Of a DNA stretch of 64,000 nucleotides, positions 46,937 to 58,273 are shown piece by piece. Below the pieces are notes generated by a model that saw only the letters and a program-made list of their open reading frames with translations, ran no database searches and was not told the origin of the DNA. The DNA lies in the NCBI GenBank assembly GCA_025766275.1, contig JAFKAC010000003.1, positions 930,001-994,000 on the forward strand, read 5' to 3'. Source of the DNA: Lactarius indigo (Eukaryota > Basidiomycota > Agaricomycetes > Russulales > Russulaceae). Numbering within the stretch: the stretch's first letter is position 1; each line of letters opens with the position of its first letter. Both the position numbers and the translations under genes were made by a program.

Positions 46937-49900
46937 ATGTCCACGAACATCTCAACCCCACCATCTAGAGACTCAGGGCAATCGGTTCCCACCTTGAATC
47001 GAGTATACCTAGCCAGTCTTCATTAACATTTACGGTCATTAACCATCGTTCTTTTCAGATCAAACTTCGTGCCGGAGAGAAGATATCGGCTTCAGACATA
47101 AACGAGGATATGTTTGGAGGATCGCGTGTATCTGTTCCCAATGGTACAGCCAGGTACTTCGTCCTCGTTCCTGCCTTTTTAGGGGTTTCAGAAACTCATC
47201 TCGTGCTCCAGCGACAACGCCCTAGCCCTTAACGAGATTCAACTTGCTCTCTCAAACATCTCATCAAACCTGGGCAAGTTGGCACCAGTGGAGCGTCAAC
47301 ATGTCGTCCCTCCCGCCATCGCTGCGTGAGTTAATAATGACACCCTTTACAATCTGCGTCAGCGATTGACACCTGTCGCGCAGATTCGTGCACCTCGTTT
47401 TCCTCGTGCTAATCCACCAGCCTATCGAGACCATCATATCCGCGGTCTTCTTTACCATCATGCTGACGGGTTTTGCTTGGCCTATCTGGACTACTTTGAA
47501 ACCAATGCACCGTCGGCTTGACGAGATCAACGTGAGGATGGACGCTCTTCAGCATTCCATTGAGGTATTCGTCGTCCGTTTTGCGTCCCAGCCAGAGACT
47601 GATGATTTACACCGCAGTCCGTCGGATTGGCTGTTTCGCGCCTCTCTACTGTCAACTACGTTCCTGACATATACTCTGTCATCTCCGGTATAGTGGAAGA
47701 ACCACTACCACAACAGGAAACTTTGGAACCAAATGCGCGATCAATCGAATCAAAAGAGGCACCACAGCCTGTCAAGCCAAATGGATTCCCTGTGAACGTC
47801 GAAGAACCAGAACCCTTCAGAGTTTCGACCACCCCGGAGTCTGAGAGGAATGAAGAGCCTCCAACGATAGTGGACGAAAGGGAACCCACCTCGGTTACCC
47901 GGGGACCTACCCTAGAACCTACGGTGTCTGATAATCCCCAAGCATCCATGGACCAGCCGGAACCTATCCAAGCACCTGAAGAACCTAAGGTGCCTGATGG
48001 ACCTCCAGCAATTACGGACAAACCAGACCCTATTCCGGCACTTGCGGGACCCAGTGGGGAAAATGAACTGAACGTCGACCACCCAACCATTTCCGTATCG
48101 CCAGCACCACCAGAACCCGCACACGTTGAGCAGGCGATCGGCGTTCCCGTCGAGCAACCCACCCAACGACCTGAACCCTCCTTTGGCCACTGGTCTTCTA
48201 CTCTCCTTGAGATCAAGCACCGGATCGAGCCCCTCGCTTCGGCAACACTCCAGAGACTCCCTCAGTCGGATCAGGTATGTATCTTGGGGCCTACTCTAGT
48301 GACACACCCTTACCATTCCTGACCTCGTCACAGAGAGAGCCATTCGGTCTTTTTGTCCTTCGCCGTCTTGCTTTGCGCTTGCTCATGTACTGCGCCTCAC
48401 TTTCTACCGCTGACTTTGCGTCTCCCAACGGTTTTCTCGGACCCCCCAACTTGGTGCCTTACTATCCCACTGGTGATCTCGACGCCGATAGAAACATCGC
48501 CTTCACCACAGCCTTGGATTGTCTCGACGAACTGGAGACTCTTCTTTCTGGCAACGCCAAACCCGAGATCGCCGCAGCGCTTTCTGAACTCGCGCAAGCG
48601 CTCAACGACCTTGGTTTGCACGAATATGCGTCCAGAGTATCCGCTTTCGCATTGCAGATTCTTCGTGGGTTGTTCACGGCGGAGCCCAATCAATTCCATT
48701 CTCGTATAGCTTCACTTCAATCATTGCGGGCCAATATTTTCGTCGACCTTAGACAAAATGACGACGCCGCACTCGCAGCAGAGGAGGCAGTGACGATTCT
48801 CAAGGATCATGGAGGCACTCAACCTGAATTGGTATACGCTATGCTCAACTACGCCGTGTTACTCGGTTCCATTGGACGAGGGGAGTCCGCAGCCGCGGTA
48901 GCATTCGAAATGATAGAGTACATCGACGACTCGACGAATCTACGGCCAGACCTGGTCCTCATTTCCTCACTCTGCCGACTCTTCTCTTCAAATGCATACA
49001 TCGAGCTCGACCGTGATCTTGCCTTGTCGGAGGCTGACAAGGCGATCGAAGCATCTCGTGCTTCATTGGACGCAAATTCAAAAGTGGTGTTAGCTGGGGC
49101 ACTACTAACTAAATCTAAAATATTATCGTCCAAAGGAAAGAACGACCTTGCCTACGCTGTCAGCGCCGAAGCTGTGGCCTTGTTTCGCAGTGCTAGCGCC
49201 GATCGTCCTGTCTTTTCCTTCCTTCATGCGCAAGCCATTTCCACACATTCTCACCAACTCTCAGAGGCAAATCGCAAGAGCGACTCATACTCGACTATTC
49301 AGGAGGCTGTCGAGCTCTGGCAGAATCTGCAAACGACCGCACCTGTCGCGACGAAACGGCCGCTGGCATGGGCACTTTTCGAACTGGCGAAGTACCGTCG
49401 CAAAGGTACGGACAAGCAAACACTCCGGAACGAACTCCAGGTTGCACAATCTGCGGTCAGCACGTTCCGGGAGGTCTCACCGTTGGATTATGCTGGTCTT
49501 GCGGATGCGCTATATCTATATGCGGATCGGATGCTGGAACTGGACAACAACCGCGATGCAGCCACTTACGCAGAAGAGTCAGTTCAGTACTTCCGAGAAG
49601 CGAGGGAGGAATCCCCAGAGAAATACGCGCTGGACCTTATATTCTCGCTATCTCTCGCGTCGTCTTGCCTTGCCTGCACGGAACGAAGCGAGGATGCTCT
49701 GGAGTATGCGAAGCAAGCGGTTGAAGTGCAACACGGGCGAAGCAACGATGGGGATGAACATTATAGCAATCACCTGCGGCAGCTGCTGATGGACGTGGTA
49801 TTCCGGTCGAGGGAGATGGACAGGGAGAGAGATGCCATACCCTGGATGCAAGAGTTACAACAGCTTGGCCCAGGAGAGACAGGTGAGTGTCATGTTTGGG

Positions 49901-50936
49901 TGGCGGGTGGTCGTGGCTGAATGGTCAAGCTGCCGTAGGGAGTGCCCTGCCACGCCGAGGTGGCAAGCCTCAACCTCAAGGCGGGCCGCGATTCAAAAAG
50001 GAGACGAGCTTCTGGATGGACGCGAACAATTCTGCACCCAAGCCGAACAACGTCTCCACTCCCTCAGCGGGTGTGCGCGCTCCTACACCTACACCCACTC
50101 TCGCCCCCCCACCGCAAATGGACAAGGGCAAAGGGAAGGAAGTCAACCCATCTGCGGAATCAAGCATCTCTGCACCCCGAGTAGACAAAGGCAAGGCGAG
50201 GGAAACTGCTCCTGGGAACCCGTTCAGTCCAAGCGGCAATACACGTCGACTATCATTGGCAGAGGAGGAGATCCTGAGTCCCGCCGCTGCCGCTGCCGCT
50301 CAATGTCGGCGTGATGCACTCGCGGGAAGCAGAGGTAGCTCCTTTGGCTCAGGAAATACAAACGACCTCTTGAGTAGCCTTCTCGGCATGGGTGGCATGG
50401 GTGGCCGCACTCTGGGTGGCGCAACTGGCCCCACTCGCTCTGGGAACGAAGATCCTCTGAGTAGCCTCCTCGGCATGGGCGGCCGCACCCTGGGTGGCGC
50501 AACTGTCCCCGGCAACAATGACCCTCTCAGCAGTCTCCTCAGCATGGGTAGCACGGGCGGCCGCACAACCCCTAGCTCTCCGCCGCCCATGGGTCCTGCT
50601 GGCCGCCCTCTAGGTAGCCCGATCCAACAAACCGCGCGGGCACCCCCTGCGACTGGCCGCACTGCTGGTGGTCGTCTCAGTGGTATGGCTGGTCTCGAGA
50701 GTCTCTTGAGCGGCCTGGGTGGTCTCGGCCCCGGTAGCGGGCTGAGCGGAGGTGGGTTCGACCCCGCGATGTTCGGCCCAGAATTTTTCGGCCCAGGCGG
50801 CGATAAGGATAAGGCCGATGGCGGCAACAAAGGTACTACTGGTACTGGCACCGAGGGTGGTGGAGACAATACCCCCAGAAGTGGGACGTGGAGTGGAGTG
50901 GGGATACAGAGCAAATTGAGTGACGATAGTACTTGA
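46937..50936 (+). CDS. TPR protein with membrane segment and Gly-rich tail
   Basis: Function not recognised. Exon 1 (MSTNISTPPSRDS..TLNR) splices to IKLRAGEKISASDINEDMFGG. A later exon has a hydrophobic segment (FVHLVFLVLIHQPIETIISAVFF), then a Pro/Glu-rich linker (about 47700-48200). An intron after LPQSDQ leads to REPFGLFVLRRLALRLL and about 450 residues of tetratricopeptide-like helices (AAEEAVTILKDHGG, YAVSAEAVALFRSA, DALEYAKQAVEVQHG). After a further intron the tail is Ser/Gly-rich with imperfect repeats of DPLSSLLGMGGRTLGGAT. The linked order of membrane anchor, linker and TPR array suggests a membrane-tethered scaffold. A broken tandem copy lies at 52806-54790. Confidence 0.8.
50300..50640 (+). 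repeat. Imperfect tandem repeats in the TPR-protein tail
   Basis: Three to four imperfect units of about 70-90 bp, each encoding a variant of DPLSSLLGMGGRTLGGAT. They lie inside the last exon of the TPR gene. A degraded trace is present near 54480-54600 in the broken copy. Confidence 0.6.
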
Positions 50937-51221
50937 TACCCGGCGACCATTAACTCCGTTCTTTCTCTCTTTCGCATCGCGTGTGCTTTCGCTGTCTCGC
51001 TGTCCCGTTCCATCACTGTCACTGACTGTTGCATTATCTGTCCAAAACCATATGTACTAGCCTCATGTCTGTAATGTACACAATCGATCTCACTGGTTAT
51101 TCCCCGGGAACCTTTGGTTAGTCTGTTCTTTTAGCACGATGCGACAACCCCTCTAGAGATAAAATTTAAAAAAGAACAGAGACCTATCGAGTTCACGCGT
51201 GTATCAGTTTTTTCCTAGTCG

Positions 51222-51870
51222 TTCCACGACTCGGCGTTCAATATCTCGACCCTGGCAATGCCACCACCTTGCTGGTGGTGTAAACTTCGTCCCACCAGGA
51301 AGCCGCCGCCCGTGACACGCACCATGGCTTTGACGAGCCGCTCACATGCCGCGGGTGGTTCGCTGATGGCACAAGGAACCTGCGGCCAAGCGTCATCGTG
51401 CCGGCGGCATTATCATTCCGCACACGGGGAAATGTAGGACGCGCCGGCGCGCACGAGGGAGACGCCATTCACGCCCAGGTGGGTGTCATCCCTGCGGGAG
51501 GGGCCGCGCGCGCTTGACGACCCCGACTGCAAAGCTTACGAGGTCATAATCTCCTGTGGCGGGTAGCCCGCAGGACGCCGATGAGGATACAGTCCGTTTA
51601 TTGGCGGCCTCGTACGATGCCATTGACCGCGTCGGCGATGAGGGCGGCATCGAGCGGCTGCACACACTGCAGGAGGAGACTGCTCACGGACATGGCTACC
51701 AAGTCGATACGTTGGGGTGCAAAACTTCATTCAGTTCCTCCGCGGTGGGAGCATGGTCACGAACCGACGGTATTGTGAACCTCCTGTACCGATCGCAACA
51801 CGGGACTCTGTGCCGATTTAATCTGTACCACTCGCGAGTGGTGGACGCCGGTGGGCCCTTCAAGTTGACA
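51222..51870 (-). pseudogene. Relic of the ADE5,7 3' end (AIR synthetase part)
   Basis: Matches the 3' part of the gene at 54940-57832. The last codons (the NTESWND end) are recognisable at 51222-51250. The region near 51300-51560 aligns to 55237-55570 with gaps, and 51640-51810 aligns to the AIRS segment near 55720-55930. No open frame survives, several stretches are deleted, and nothing of the GARS half is present. It lies directly behind the intact TPR gene in the same tail-to-tail orientation as the copy-B pair. Confidence 0.75.
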
Positions 51871-52297
51871 TGAGTCGAGCGGTTTCATGCGGTGCACTGC
51901 TCGGAGTACATATTACTTGGAGTGTTTAATGACGTAGACTTGCTCGCAAACTGCGGTCGACCGTTACTGTACGTCAAGCACCCAGCTACCTCAGGCCTCA
52001 GGCTACGAACCTGAGAAACCTGACCTATCTCTACAGTATATCTATATTCCTCTCAAAGTCGAGAATGACGCCCGAAGGCGTCGCCAGCCAATTGAGAGTC
52101 GAAACGTAGTCCCTTATCCCAACGTGCTCAATATATAAGTAGATCGAGCACTCAAGATACATTTGTGACCAGCTGGCCATTCGAATAAGGATGAGGGACC
52201 GCAAGCGACTTGAGAAATTCTCCGACTCGGACGACTGGTGTACTAGTTGGGTTCGAGATGGGGAACATCGGGCCGTGAGTACTGCGTGAGTTATATA
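51871..52297. other. Junction region between the duplicated copies
   Basis: About 430 bp with no gene. It is the spacer between the two duplicated copies. I cannot match it clearly to the flank of copy A. Confidence 0.4.
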
Positions 52298-55200
52298 AGT
52301 TGAAGCGCGAAGGCACTGCTGTCAGAGTTCCTTTTCAAGAACTACTGTTGTGTGCAACGTTCTCGCCCGTCATCACATCGAGGGCGACGCGTGTTTCCTA
52401 TGAAAGACCCCCACACGGTTACCGTCCTGTCTATTTTGGGCTGAGGCTGAAAGAAAGGGCAAGAGCATTCGATGTTAATACAGTAAGTATGTCAAAATTG
52501 CTTTCAGAATTGCTGTATCTAATGTACAGTTCTCCGGGCGATGTGTATTACAGTAACCTTCGCGAAGTGCGAAATCTAATGTGTCATCGCCTCAAACCGC
52601 CTTGTCACGTTGCACGAGCGAGCTGTGTCTAGTCAAGCTGCGTAGGTCATCCCAGCTGGGTTCTTCTGACCCGATTTGTACCAGTTTCCATGTCTGGTTA
52701 TTGAGTAACTATCAACCGTGTGTGGTGGCGCGCGGCTGCGTGAAGAGAGCACAGCGCGGTACCAGACGGTTAAAAACAAGAGACCCTAAGGTCCACGTAC
52801 TTTGCGCCTTTCCTCCATGTCTACGAACACCCCGGCCCCACTATCTAGAGACTCAAGGAGATCGACCCCAGCAGTGAATCGAGTATACCTAAAGGCTTGG
52901 TCTGCATGAATATGCGTCCAGCGTATCTGGGTTCGCATTGCAGATTCTTCGTGGGCTGTTCACGGCGGAGCCCAATCAATTCCATTCTCGTATAGCTTCA
53001 CTTCAATCATTGCGAGCCAATATTTTCGTCGACCTTAGACAAAATGCTGACGCCGCACTCGCAGCAGAGGAGGCAGTGACGATTCTCAAGGATCACGGAG
53101 GCACTCAACTCGAATTGGTATACGCTATGCTCAACTACGCCGTGTTACTCGGTTCCATTGGACGAGGGGAGCCCGCAGCCACGGTAGCATTCGAACTGAT
53201 GGAGTACATCGAGACGACTCGATACGGCCAGATCTGGTCCTCATTTCCCGGTCTGCAGACTCTTCTCTTCAAATGCATACATCGAGTTCGACAGTGATCT
53301 AGCCTTGTCGGAGGCTGACAAGGCGATCGAAGCGTCTCGTGCTTCATTGGACGCAAATTCCAAGTGGTGTTAGCTGGGGCACTGCTGACTAAATTTTAGA
53401 TATCATCGTTCAAAGGACAGAACGACCCTGCCTGCGCTATCAGCGCCGAAGCTGTGACCTTGTTTCGCAGTGCTAGCGCCGATCGTCCTGTCTTTTCCTT
53501 CCTTCATGCGCATGCCATTTCCACACATTCTCACCAACTCTCAGAGGCAAATCGCAAGGGCGACTCATACTCGACTATTCAGGAGGCTGTCGAGCTCCGG
53601 CAGGATCTGCAAACGTCGGCACTTGTCGCGACGAAACGGCCGCTGGCATGGGCACTTTTCGAACTGGCGAAGTACCAGTCGCAAAGGTACAGACAGGCAA
53701 ACACTCCGGAACGAACTCCAGGTTGCACAAGTCTGCGGTCAGCACGTTCCGGGAGATCTCACTCTTAGATTATGCTGGTCTTGCGGATGCGTTATAAGGG
53801 AGGAATCTGCAGAGAAATACGCGCTGGACCTTATATGCTCGCTATCTCTCGCGTCGTCTTGCCTTGCCTGCACGGAACAAAGCGAGGATGCCTTGGAGTA
53901 TGCGAAGCAAGCGGTTGAAGTGCAACACGGGCGAAGCAACGACGGGGATGAACATTATAGCAATCACCTGCGACAGCTGCTGATGGATGTGGTATTCCGG
54001 TCGATGGAGATGGACAGGGAGAGAGATGCCATACCCTGGATGCAAGAGTTACGACAACTGGGCACGCCAGGAGACACGGGCGACTACCCTAGTTTGGTCT
54101 GTAGTTGACCGTGACTAATTGTTTGAACTGTTGCAGAGAACATCAAGGGCCAACTGTTGTGGGGGTAGCAAGCCAGTTCAAAAACAACATCGGGGTGAGG
54201 TGCAGAAAGCAGATCAGCTTGTAGGTCCTTTATCATACTGATCGTTGAGTCACCTTTCTTCCTTCTTTCTCCAACCACACCGACCATCGGGCATATGTAG
54301 ACACGCTACCTGAACGGCAAGCGACGCCACATGCATTCCTGGTGCAGCCGACGCACGTATGCACATTTAAAGACGGTCTGCGGCCTCTGTCGTCCATTAT
54401 GCACTCTTCTCTACTGTATCTTGCGAAAGCCTCTGTACTTGACATCGTACCCAGAACCTTAATAAACCATATACCCCCTGAGTAGCCTCCTCAGCATGAA
54501 TAACACTGGCGAGGGTGGCCGCACTCTTGGTGCGAGTGGCCCCATTCGCTCTGGCGACAACGATCCTGGATCTCCTCAGTATGCCTTTGCATGGGGCGCA
54601 CTCTGAGGACCCCTAACTCTCCCCGATGTTGGGCCCGGGATTCTTTCGACACAAGTAACGATAAGGATAAGGCCGACGGCGGCACTAAGTCGAAGGCACT
54701 GGCACCAAGGTTAGGTAGAGACGACACGCCCAGGAGCAAGATGTGGAGCGGAATGGGGACACTGCAGTAACTTGAGCGATGATGCATGATGCATCGATGA
54801 TGGTTCTTGATGACCCGGTCATCTACACCGTATACAATCGATTCCACCAGTTATTTTGGTAGTCTGTTTCTTAGTGTGAGGCAACGAAGCCTCGAGAAAT
54901 CAAAATACAAGGATCTACCGACTTCATGCGTTCATCTTCCTAGTCATTCCACGACTCGGTGTTCAATATCTCGACCCCTGGCGACGCCACCACCTCGCCA
55001 ATGGTGTAGACCTCGTGCTGCCCTGCATCCACGAGCGCCCGCACCGCCGCGTCCGCCTCGTCCTTCGCCACGACGAGCACGAGCCCAATCCCACAATTGA
55101 ATGTGCGCGTCATCTCGCCCACGGCGATGCCACCCGCGCGCATCAGCCAAGCGGAAGACCGGTGGCAGCACCCACGCGCGTGCGTCGATGCGCGCCCCGA

Positions 55201-55960
55201 GCGCCCCGGGCAGTGCACGCGGCACGTTGTCCACGAATCCGCCGCCGGTGATATGCGCCATGGATTTGACGAGCCGCGCGCGTGCCGCGGGGAGTACTTG
55301 GCGCGCGTAGATCGCCGTCGGCGTGAGCAGCGCGCGGCCGAGCGTCGTCGTCGCGCCGGCGGCGTTGATTGTCGTCCCATGGGCATGGGGAAGCGTAAGA
55401 CGCGCCAGCGCGAGCGATCACGGCGCGCACGAGTGAGAAGCCGTTCGAGTGGAGGCCGGTGGACGGCAGGCCTAGCAGAACGTCGCCCGGGCGGATGTCG
55501 TCCCGCGGGAGGAGCTGCGCGCGCTCGACGGCGCCGACTGCAAATCCCGCGAGATCGTAGTCTTCCTGTGGTGGCCAGAAGGGCACGTATTAGTGAGTGA
55601 GGGGTGGGAGAGAGGGATGCGCACGCACCGAGCGAGTACATCCCGGGCATCTCGGCGGTCTCTCCTCCGATGAGCGCACAGCCCGCTTGCTGGCAGCCTT
55701 GCGCGATGCCTTTGACCACGTCGGCTGGCAAGAGCGGCGTCGAGCTTACTGCAGGCGTAGTAGTCGAGGAAGTACAGCGGCTCCTGCGCCTTGCACGAGC
55801 AGATCGTTTACGGACATAGCCACCAGGTCGATGCCTTAGTGTACGGAGCCTCGTCCAAGTTCCTCGGCGGTGGGAAACGAGTAAAGCAGTGGTCACGTAC
55901 CGACAGTATCGTGGATCCCGGAGTCGATCGCCGATACGAAGCTTTGTTCCGACGCCATCC
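52298..55960. repeat. Tandem segmental duplication, copy B
   Basis: Direct repeat of copy A. The leader (CGCGAAGGCACTGCTGTCAG at about 52307) matches about 46468 closely and then diverges. The TPR coding fragments match at about 95%, and the ADE5,7 3' part follows. The right boundary lies inside the AIRS domain. Confidence 0.75.
52806..54790 (+). pseudogene. Broken tandem copy of the TPR gene
   Basis: Begins with a recognisable exon 1 (MSTNTPAPLSRDS..VNR and the donor GTATACC at about 52880). It then jumps straight to the TPR region at LHEYAS, so the membrane segment, the Pro/Glu linker and the first TPR part are deleted. Blocks 52938-53240, 53450-53690 and 53800-54070 are close to 95% identical to the intact gene. 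They sit in different frames and are separated by small deletions, including loss of the block encoding ALYLYADRMLELDNN. A degraded Gly-rich tail (54480-54780) follows. No full-length product is possible. Confidence 0.88.
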
Positions 55961-57832
55961 GTGCCGCTCACGAGCAGTGGGTCGACGTAGCCTGCTGCCT
56001 TGAGGTCGAAGACACCACCGAAACCCCCGATCTCGGCGTTGGTACCCGTACGGCGCGTTGCAGCGTACGTAGGGCTTGATCGCCTCGACGAGCGCATTTC
56101 CTTCATCGATCGAGACCCCTGTTTGTGCGTAGGTGAGGCTTGGAGCGACCGATGCCACTGCCTTTAACCCACTTCATGAAGGACTTCCGTCAGTAGCGCC
56201 CGCCGTGCGTGAGGCTTGACGAGACGCACGTATGAGCAATGTCTCGACGATATATTTTTCCATCAAAATTCACTTGCGCCACGCCTTCATATGCTCGGTC
56301 AAGGGCCTCTTGCAATGATGGAGCATAGGCCGATACTGCGATGACACGGCCACCTGATGTTTGCACTAAGTCTCCTACTTTGATTGTACCTGCGTGGAAG
56401 ACTACCACATCTGCGAGAACGTTAACACTTCGAGAAAGAAGACGGGAGTAGACCGGTTTTACGTGGAGGAACCTCTCCAACGGTGACTGTCTTTCCCTTT
56501 TCATAACTGCCCGGGTACCCAGAGGAGGCTAATACGACAGAAACGGCAAAGCCCGGCCGGGATGTCAGCGCCACAGAGTCGAGTCTATGTTCAACGCATG
56601 CCTGCAAAGTCTCGGGAGCGTTAACGCATGGCGACCCCAGTTTTAGAGTTCTCACCAGAACGACCGCGGCCAGATCCGTGTCATCGGAGAGGAGTAGCAC
56701 CAATGCTTCTGTTTCTGGATCTCCAAAGCGCACGTTGTACTCCAGTACCTTTGGACCCGAGTCCTGTCAAGATAAAGCCAGTGAATAGGAGGCCGACAAA
56801 GGGGTAACCTAATCCGAAGATGCCTTAGCTGAAATAGCAGCGAGTGGATGAAAATACAGGGACTGGCCTTCTTTCCGCATTCCGTCGATCGTTGGCTTTA
56901 GCGTCTCGCGGTAGATACGCTCCATGACGGCGGGCGTAGCTACCGGCGCAGGTGCATATGCGCCCATCCCGCCTGTATTGAGTCCCGTATCGCCCTCCCC
57001 GATGCGTTTGTGATCTTGTGCTGCCGGCAGCGGAATGATGGTATAACCGTCGGAGAACGCGAGCACAGAGATCTCTGGCCCGACGAGCAACTCCTCGATG
57101 ACGACCTCATCGCCTATTGAGGAAAGAGGTTGTCCAAGTGTCAGTCGAGACGTAGTGAAGACGTACCTGCGGCTCCAAACGCACGCGCGACCATTATCTC
57201 CTTCAGACCTGCGATGGCCTCTTCGGTAGACTCAGGGATGAGTACGCCCTTTTCCCGATGCGAGACCGCTAGCTTTCAGCACAACCTTGTGGCCACACGT
57301 CCTGACATACTCGATCGCCTGGTCCACTTGTGACGAAGTAAACACACGAAAGGCGGCAGTGGGTATGGCATGCCGGGTCATAAACGCCTTTGAGAAGGCC
57401 TTGGACCCTTCCATACGCGCTGCCAGAGCGCTTGGGCCAAATACAGGGATTCCCACTGTGACGCATATATTTACTGCCTGAGCACAGGAAAGTGAGGGAG
57501 ACGCGTGGAAGGTAGGCACCTTTGCGGAAATGAGACTCCACCCCGTCAACCAACGGCTGTTCTGGACCTGGAATGACGAGATTGATCTTAACGGATGTTT
57601 CAGCAAAATAAAAGTAAGAACCGTGCATACTCACGTCATTTGTGACGGCCCAGTTGACAAGGGATTGAAAAGACTGATCTGGCAGATTTACATTGGATAC
57701 TTTGGGGGACCACTCCGTGCCGCCATTGCCGGGACAAAGAAAAATTCGGTCGACAATGCCCGACTGGTGGAGCTTCCAAGCTAGAGCGTGCTCTCGGCCC
57801 CCACCACCAAGCACCAAAATACGGAGTGTCAT
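54940..57832 (-). CDS. ADE5,7: Bifunctional GAR synthetase / AIR synthetase, reading frame interrupted
   Basis: Purine biosynthesis enzyme with GARS at the N-terminus (phosphoribosylamine-glycine ligase) and AIRS at the C-terminus (cyclo-ligase). It starts [21 protein letters not shown]; then [75 protein letters not shown], and AIRS marks [63 protein letters not shown] and [15 protein letters not shown], ending ESWND. The conserved text changes frame near 57244-57257, 56760, 56056-56070, 55927-55934, 55779-55790, 55725-55745, 55367-55381 and 55147-55162, mostly as if one extra base were present. Protein sequence between breaks is excellent, so either the assembly has indels in this GC-rich stretch or the gene died recently. 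One intron (GAAG|GCCAGT..TTAG near 56810-56870) would be GC-AG. Confidence 0.85.
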
Positions 57833-58273
57833 GATGAGGTGGACTGTGATTGTGCGACAAGATAAAAAATCTGGGTTTGACAGAAAAGATAAGATAAGAT
57901 AATGTTTCCGCGGTGTCCGCCGCCGAGGAGACCGACACACCCACAGCATTGGATCCGGATCAACTCGCCATGACTCTGCTAAGTTAATATGAGGCCAACG
58001 TCGACATCACTGCATGCAAGTAACAATGAGGATGCCCTAATGTTAAAATGGAACATTCTTTCTCCACGCCGTGCTGTCAAAAAGAGAACAGACGATTTCC
58101 TGATGTGCATGTTGTGGGTAAAGCGACCCGGAGCTTTCTTACGACCGGGCCGGGTGAGTCTGGGGTTGCAATGTGGTTCGAACACGTTCGGTTAATTTAG
58201 TTACACTTCGCAACCTCGGCTGGGACTTCAACTCGACGCCAATGCTCCTTCTCTGACTCATTTTCCCGCTCGA
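57833..58273. other. Divergent intergenic region, ADE5,7 / Ser-rich gene
   Basis: 440 bp between opposite starts. No gene and no clear element seen. Confidence 0.4.

Larger units (their letters stand above)
46455..51870. repeat. Tandem segmental duplication, copy A
   Basis: Contains the TPR promoter, the intact TPR gene and a relic of the 3' part of ADE5,7 (51222-51870). The same order occurs directly repeated at 52298-55960, with the TPR gene broken and ADE5,7 continuing. The boundaries are estimates read by eye. Confidence 0.75.

Noticed and set aside
55015..55839. Long open frames on the plus strand across the AIRS part of ADE5,7
   Set aside because: They are Arg/Ala-rich antisense shadows caused by high GC; the minus strand carries clear AIR synthetase motifs.
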